NCBI GenBank assembly: GCA_947586185.1
Contig: CANPXN010000015.1
Coordinates: forward strand, 1 to 61,590
Length of the DNA: 61,590 bases
DNA from: an uncultured Clostridia bacterium
GTDB taxonomy: Bacteria; Bacillota; Clostridia; Oscillospirales; Ruminococcaceae
Direction of reading: 5' to 3'
In this document: positions 58,622 to 61,590 of the stretch, in pieces
How the letters are laid out: every line of letters begins with the position of its first letter
Numbering within the stretch: the stretch's first letter is position 1
Made by a program: the position numbers and the translations under genes
The notes under the pieces: generated by a model
Databases searched by the model: none
What the model saw: the letters and a program-made list of their open reading frames with translations, nothing else
Told to the model about the DNA's origin: nothing

Positions 58622-59464
58622 ATGAAAATCGGACTTGTTCTTGAAGGCGGAGCAATGCGTGGAATTTACACTGCAGGAGTGCTTGACGCCTTTTTAAAAA
58701 ACAGCATAGAATTTGACGGACTTGCCGGAGTTTCCGCCGGGGCGATCCATGGAGCAACATTCCTGTCAAAGCAATATGGACGAAACCTCAGGTATATGAA
58801 AAAATACTGCTCCGACTGGCGCTATATGAGCTTTCGCTCGCTTATCATCAACGGCGATATGGTAGGCAGAAAATTCTGCTATCATGACATACCAAGTAAA
58901 CTCGATCCTTTTGATTACAATACCTTTTTCAAAAACAAAACAAAATTCTACACCTGTGCCACAAACCTCAAAACCGGAAAGGCGGAGTTCCTTCATCCAA
59001 AGAATAAGCACGAGCTTCTGGAAATGCTCCGTGCAAGCGCCTCCCTTCCTCTCGTTTCAAGGAACGTGCCGCTGAATGGAAATATTTACCTTGATGGAGG
59101 AATATCCGACAGTATTCCTTTAAAAGCCTTTCAGAAAATGGGATATCAAAAAAACATTGTGGTGCTTACCCGTCCTGTAGAGTATGTCAAAATGCCGGAA
59201 AAAGCAATGCCCTTTATAAAGCTGAAATATTTCCGCTATCCCCTCTTTGTAAAACAGAATCGGGATAGGCATTTAAACTATAATAAAACTATAGAGTATA
59301 TAAAAGCTCAAGAGGGCACAGGCAACACCCTTGTGATACGCCCGTCAAAGGAGATCAGAGTTCGGCATACTGAAAAGGATACGGAAGTTATACAGGCTCA
59401 ATACGACCTTGGATTCAGCGATGCCATGAATTTAATGGACAAAATAAAAGAATTTATGAAATGA
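58622..59464 (+). CDS. patatin-like phospholipase
   Basis: The 280-residue lipid hydrolase has the glycine-rich oxyanion stretch EGGAMRGIY, nucleophile Ser in GVSAGA and catalytic Asp in LDGGISDS. It is homologous to YjjU/RssA-type patatins. No signal peptide. It is followed after 9 bp by the HAD gene. Confidence 0.92.
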   Translation: MKIGLVLEGGAMRGIYTAGVLDAFLKNSIEFDGLAGVSAGAIHGATFLSKQYGRNLRYMKKYCSDWRYMSFRSLIINGDMVGRKFCYHDIPSKLDPFDYNTFFKNKTKFYTCATNLKTGKAEFLHPKNKHELLEMLRASASLPLVSRNVPLNGNIYLDGGISDSIPLKAFQKMGYQKNIVVLTRPVEYVKMPEKAMPFIKLKYFRYPLFVKQNRDRHLNYNKTIEYIKAQEGTGNTLVIRPSKEIRVRHTEKDTEVIQAQYDLGFSDAMNLMDKIKEFMK

Positions 59465-59473
59465 GGAAATGTC

Positions 59474-60121
59474 ATGAAATATAAAATCACAGTGTTCGAT
59501 ATGGACGGAACGATTCTCAATACCCTTGATGATCTGAAAGACAGCCTGAACTTTACCCTTGATCACTTTGGCTATCCAAAAAGAACTCTTGAGGAGGTTC
59601 GCCGATTTGTCGGAAACGGCATTATGAAGCTCATTGAAAGAGGTGTTCCTGACGGCACATCCGAAGAAAAAATCAAGGAGGCGTACAGCTTCTTTATTAA
59701 GCATTACTCTGCTCACTGTGCGGATAAGACAGAGCCATACAGTGGAATAACCGAGCTTCTGAAAAAGCTCCGGGCAGACGGAATCAAAACGGCAGTTGTT
59801 TCAAACAAAGCTGACAGCGCTGTAAATGAGCTTTGTGATAAATACTTCAAAGGATTATTCGATATTTCCATAGGCGAAAGAGAGGGCGTCCGCAGAAAGC
59901 CAGCTCCGGATTCTGTAAACGAGGTTCTGAAGCAGCTTGGACTGAGCCGTGAAGAAGCTGTGTATATCGGCGATTCAGATGTTGATGTTGAAACAGCAAA
60001 AAACGCCGATATGGTGTGTATCGGCGTTGAATGGGGTTTCCGTGACAGGGAGCTGCTTATAGAAAAGGGCGCTGACTATATCGTTTCCAATACTGAGGAG
60101 CTTTATAAGCTGCTAAAATAA
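59474..60121 (+). CDS. HAD-superfamily phosphatase (phosphoglycolate phosphatase-like)
   Basis: The 215-residue hydrolase has DxD nucleophile in FDMDGTILNT, Thr/Ser motif VVSNK, Lys in RRKPAP and acidic IGDSDVDVETA. It has the helical C1 cap typical of Gph/PGP. Substrate cannot be fixed by sequence. GAGG precedes the ATG. Confidence 0.92.
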   Translation: MKYKITVFDMDGTILNTLDDLKDSLNFTLDHFGYPKRTLEEVRRFVGNGIMKLIERGVPDGTSEEKIKEAYSFFIKHYSAHCADKTEPYSGITELLKKLRADGIKTAVVSNKADSAVNELCDKYFKGLFDISIGEREGVRRKPAPDSVNEVLKQLGLSREEAVYIGDSDVDVETAKNADMVCIGVEWGFRDRELLIEKGADYIVSNTEELYKLLK

Positions 60122-60122
60122 C

Positions 60123-61235
60123 TCAGCTTGTCATAAGCGCAATGTAATAATCCTGATAATCTGAACGAAGTACGGACCAGACCTTTACGGTGTAATAATC
60201 CCCTGTTTCATATACTGAGCCAGAAATATTATAATGCCACTTCCCTTGGTATGTATGTGCCTCTGCAAGGTCCGGAGCTTTTGTTTCATTATAAGAAACC
60301 TCCGATTTCGGGAAATACACATATACATCTTCGTCAGACTCTGCTCCCATATACGTAACTGAATATGCGTCGGAAACAAAGTATCCGTCAACAATTCCTT
60401 TGCCGTCCCATTTTGACGGTGGAGCCGGGCTTGTTTTTTCAATGCTCACAGCGCTTGGATCATAGCCTCCGCTTACAGCATAGCTTATCTCTCCGACTTT
60501 TCCTTTATTAATAGTATAGTTATTTTCTTCATCATTCATTAAAGTATATGCAGTATCAATATATGCGCCCAACTTATACATTTTATTTTCATCCGCATAA
60601 TAAAACTCAGCATATCTCTCCTCGCCAAGCTTTTCATACACGTCCTTGGTATTATATGAAACAAAGGTGCACCAACCTGTTTCCGAGATATAATCGGGCA
60701 GCTCTGCCGAGGTAAAAGCCGAAAGGTCGGTTCCGTCAGTGTATTCGGCAATAACGCCGGTATTGTCCTCTTCAAAGATGTCGCTTAAATTATCTCCGTC
60801 AAAATATTCGCCGCACAATAAATACTGCCTGTCATTGTCATAGCGATTGCAAACCAAAGCCTTGTCAGGAGCGCCTGAAACAGAGCCTTTAATATCCTCA
60901 AACACCGCCGCCATGATCTCCTCCTGCTGATAATCGTCCTTACCGTCGGTGGTTTTCTCATCTCCGGCAATGTACACAGTAAAGATCTTGTCGTCATAAC
61001 GCATGGAAATATAGGCGTCGTTTCCGGGATCGCTACCGAAAAGCCCGTCCTCTCTCTCTATTTCAGCATCCATTACCTTTGCCTCAACTCCATATTTTTC
61101 CAGAACATACTCTGCGGCATTTTCCTTTGCCTGTTTAAGGTAACGCTTTGTGCGTTCCTTTTCCTCTTTTGTATCGCATGATACCGTCAAACATACCAGC
61201 ACAGCGGAGCATATAAGCGCTAAAAAACGTTTCAT
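60123..61235 (-). CDS. hypothetical lipoprotein
   Basis: The 370-residue protein has a lipoprotein signal with lipobox LTVSC (Cys20) followed by a Lys/Glu-rich helix. The mature part is acidic and Tyr/Asp-rich, with no known domain recognised. AAGGAGGGG precedes the ATG. It is convergent with the HAD gene with only 1 bp between stops. Confidence 0.8.
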   Translation of the reverse strand: MKRFLALICSAVLVCLTVSCDTKEEKERTKRYLKQAKENAAEYVLEKYGVEAKVMDAEIEREDGLFGSDPGNDAYISMRYDDKIFTVYIAGDEKTTDGKDDYQQEEIMAAVFEDIKGSVSGAPDKALVCNRYDNDRQYLLCGEYFDGDNLSDIFEEDNTGVIAEYTDGTDLSAFTSAELPDYISETGWCTFVSYNTKDVYEKLGEERYAEFYYADENKMYKLGAYIDTAYTLMNDEENNYTINKGKVGEISYAVSGGYDPSAVSIEKTSPAPPSKWDGKGIVDGYFVSDAYSVTYMGAESDEDVYVYFPKSEVSYNETKAPDLAEAHTYQGKWHYNISGSVYETGDYYTVKVWSVLRSDYQDYYIALMTS

Positions 61236-61307
61236 GTCTATCCCCTCCTTATTTCACTTATTGTATCATGTTTCCAACGCTACTGTCAACACATACCGAA
61301 AAAATGC

Positions 61308-61514
61308 CACGGAAATCAATTTTTGAAACACTATGCGGTGGACTCTGTCCCCCGCACCCCCTGCTAAAGGGACAAAGTCCCTTTAGAATCCCGATTTAAT
61401 TCTATTTTCGTCCCTTAAAGGGACGAAAATAGAATTGAAAGGGAACTAAAAAACTTTTTCTTAACAAAGATATGGGGATAGAATACACAATATTTTTAAA
61501 AATTGATTTCCGTG
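61308..61514. repeat. 207-bp palindrome-rich element with 17-bp terminal inverted repeats
   Basis: CACGGAAATCAATTTTT (61308-61324) is the exact reverse complement of 61498-61514. Inside are TAAAGGGAC-AAA-GTCCCTTTA (61365-61385) and a 19+19 bp perfect palindrome with one central base (61398-61436). No gene is present. It looks like a MITE/REP-type element. Confidence 0.75.
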
Positions 61515-61566
61515 AAAAAATGCACCCTAAAAAGCATTCAGCTTTTTAAGGTGCATTTTTTATTAA
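61515..61566 (-). terminator. hairpin terminator near the right edge
   Basis: AAAAAATGCACC and GGTGCATTTTTT pair with further TAAAAAGC/GCTTTTTA pairing inside. It probably ends a minus-strand gene entering from the right; two frames close beyond it (stop codons at 61564-61566 and about 61571-61573), too short to identify. Confidence 0.65.
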
Positions 61567-61590
61567 GCCTTATTCTGTGGCATTTTCAGA

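Noticed and set aside
30713-61490. Shared GGGATAGAATAC motif in the 153-bp hairpin and the right-edge element
   Set aside because: A 12-base match is expected many times by chance in a window of this size; the surrounding sequences do not align.

Overview
The window comes from a low-GC, cellulolytic Firmicute of the Ruminococcus type (R. flavefaciens / R. champanellensis-like). Three secreted proteins carry dockerins: a GH48 cellulase, a GH26 mannanase and a Thr-linker protein. The housekeeping genes keep the Bacillus/Clostridium order (yicC-remA-gmk-rpoZ-priA-def-fmt-rsmB-rlmN-stp-prkC-rsgA-thiN-spoVM; tig-clpP-clpX; rplS-rbgA-rnhB). Sporulation-type genes (spoVM, spoVT, a spoIVFB-like protease) are present. 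The species assignment is inference.

Positions 1-16,150 are accessory DNA. A dockerin/LRR/Thr-linker protein (39-1622) is followed upstream by a four-gene minus-strand operon (1791-5153). This operon encodes a dynamin-like GTPase, a small helical protein, a second GTPase and a protein with a C-terminal membrane anchor, and it looks like a GTPase-centred conflict/defence system. Just upstream of it lies the main find: a 1.4-kb segment bounded by perfect 22-bp inverted repeats (5328-5349 and 6719-6740). The segment carries its own tyrosine recombinase and a perfect consensus promoter pointing outward. As sequenced the promoter fires into a terminator (OFF). After inversion it would read straight into the GTPase operon (ON). 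I read this as a phase-variable, self-switching GTPase system.

Positions 6773-14,434 look like an integrated mobile element: a Mor-like regulator, a class II glutamine amidotransferase with an amidoligase, an unknown AT-rich gene, a P4-type SF3 helicase, an excisionase, and an integrase with an embedded Cro/C1 helix-turn-helix. A TIR-like/TPR putative NADase (14,497-15,930) lies beside it. Then come tRNA-fMet and the conserved chromosome.

Positions 16.4-44.6 kb are core operons, nearly all on the minus strand: protein quality control, thrC, three tandem signal peptidases, rplS, a radical-SAM pair, a sporulation-type site-2 protease pair, and the long priA-prkC-thiN operon. That operon ends in a 29-codon spoVM with a TTG start. 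Two copies of a hairpin repeat sit in this operon, and a 153-bp hairpin follows spoVM.

Positions 44.7-61.6 kb hold GH48, a Gld-type ABC exporter operon, an M23 endopeptidase, ferritin, a TPR protein, GH26, SpoVT, a patatin, a HAD phosphatase and a lipoprotein. Near the right edge there is a palindrome-rich element with 17-bp terminal inverted repeats. Several genes have canonical TTGACA-17-TATAAT promoters and clear hairpin terminators, which are listed.
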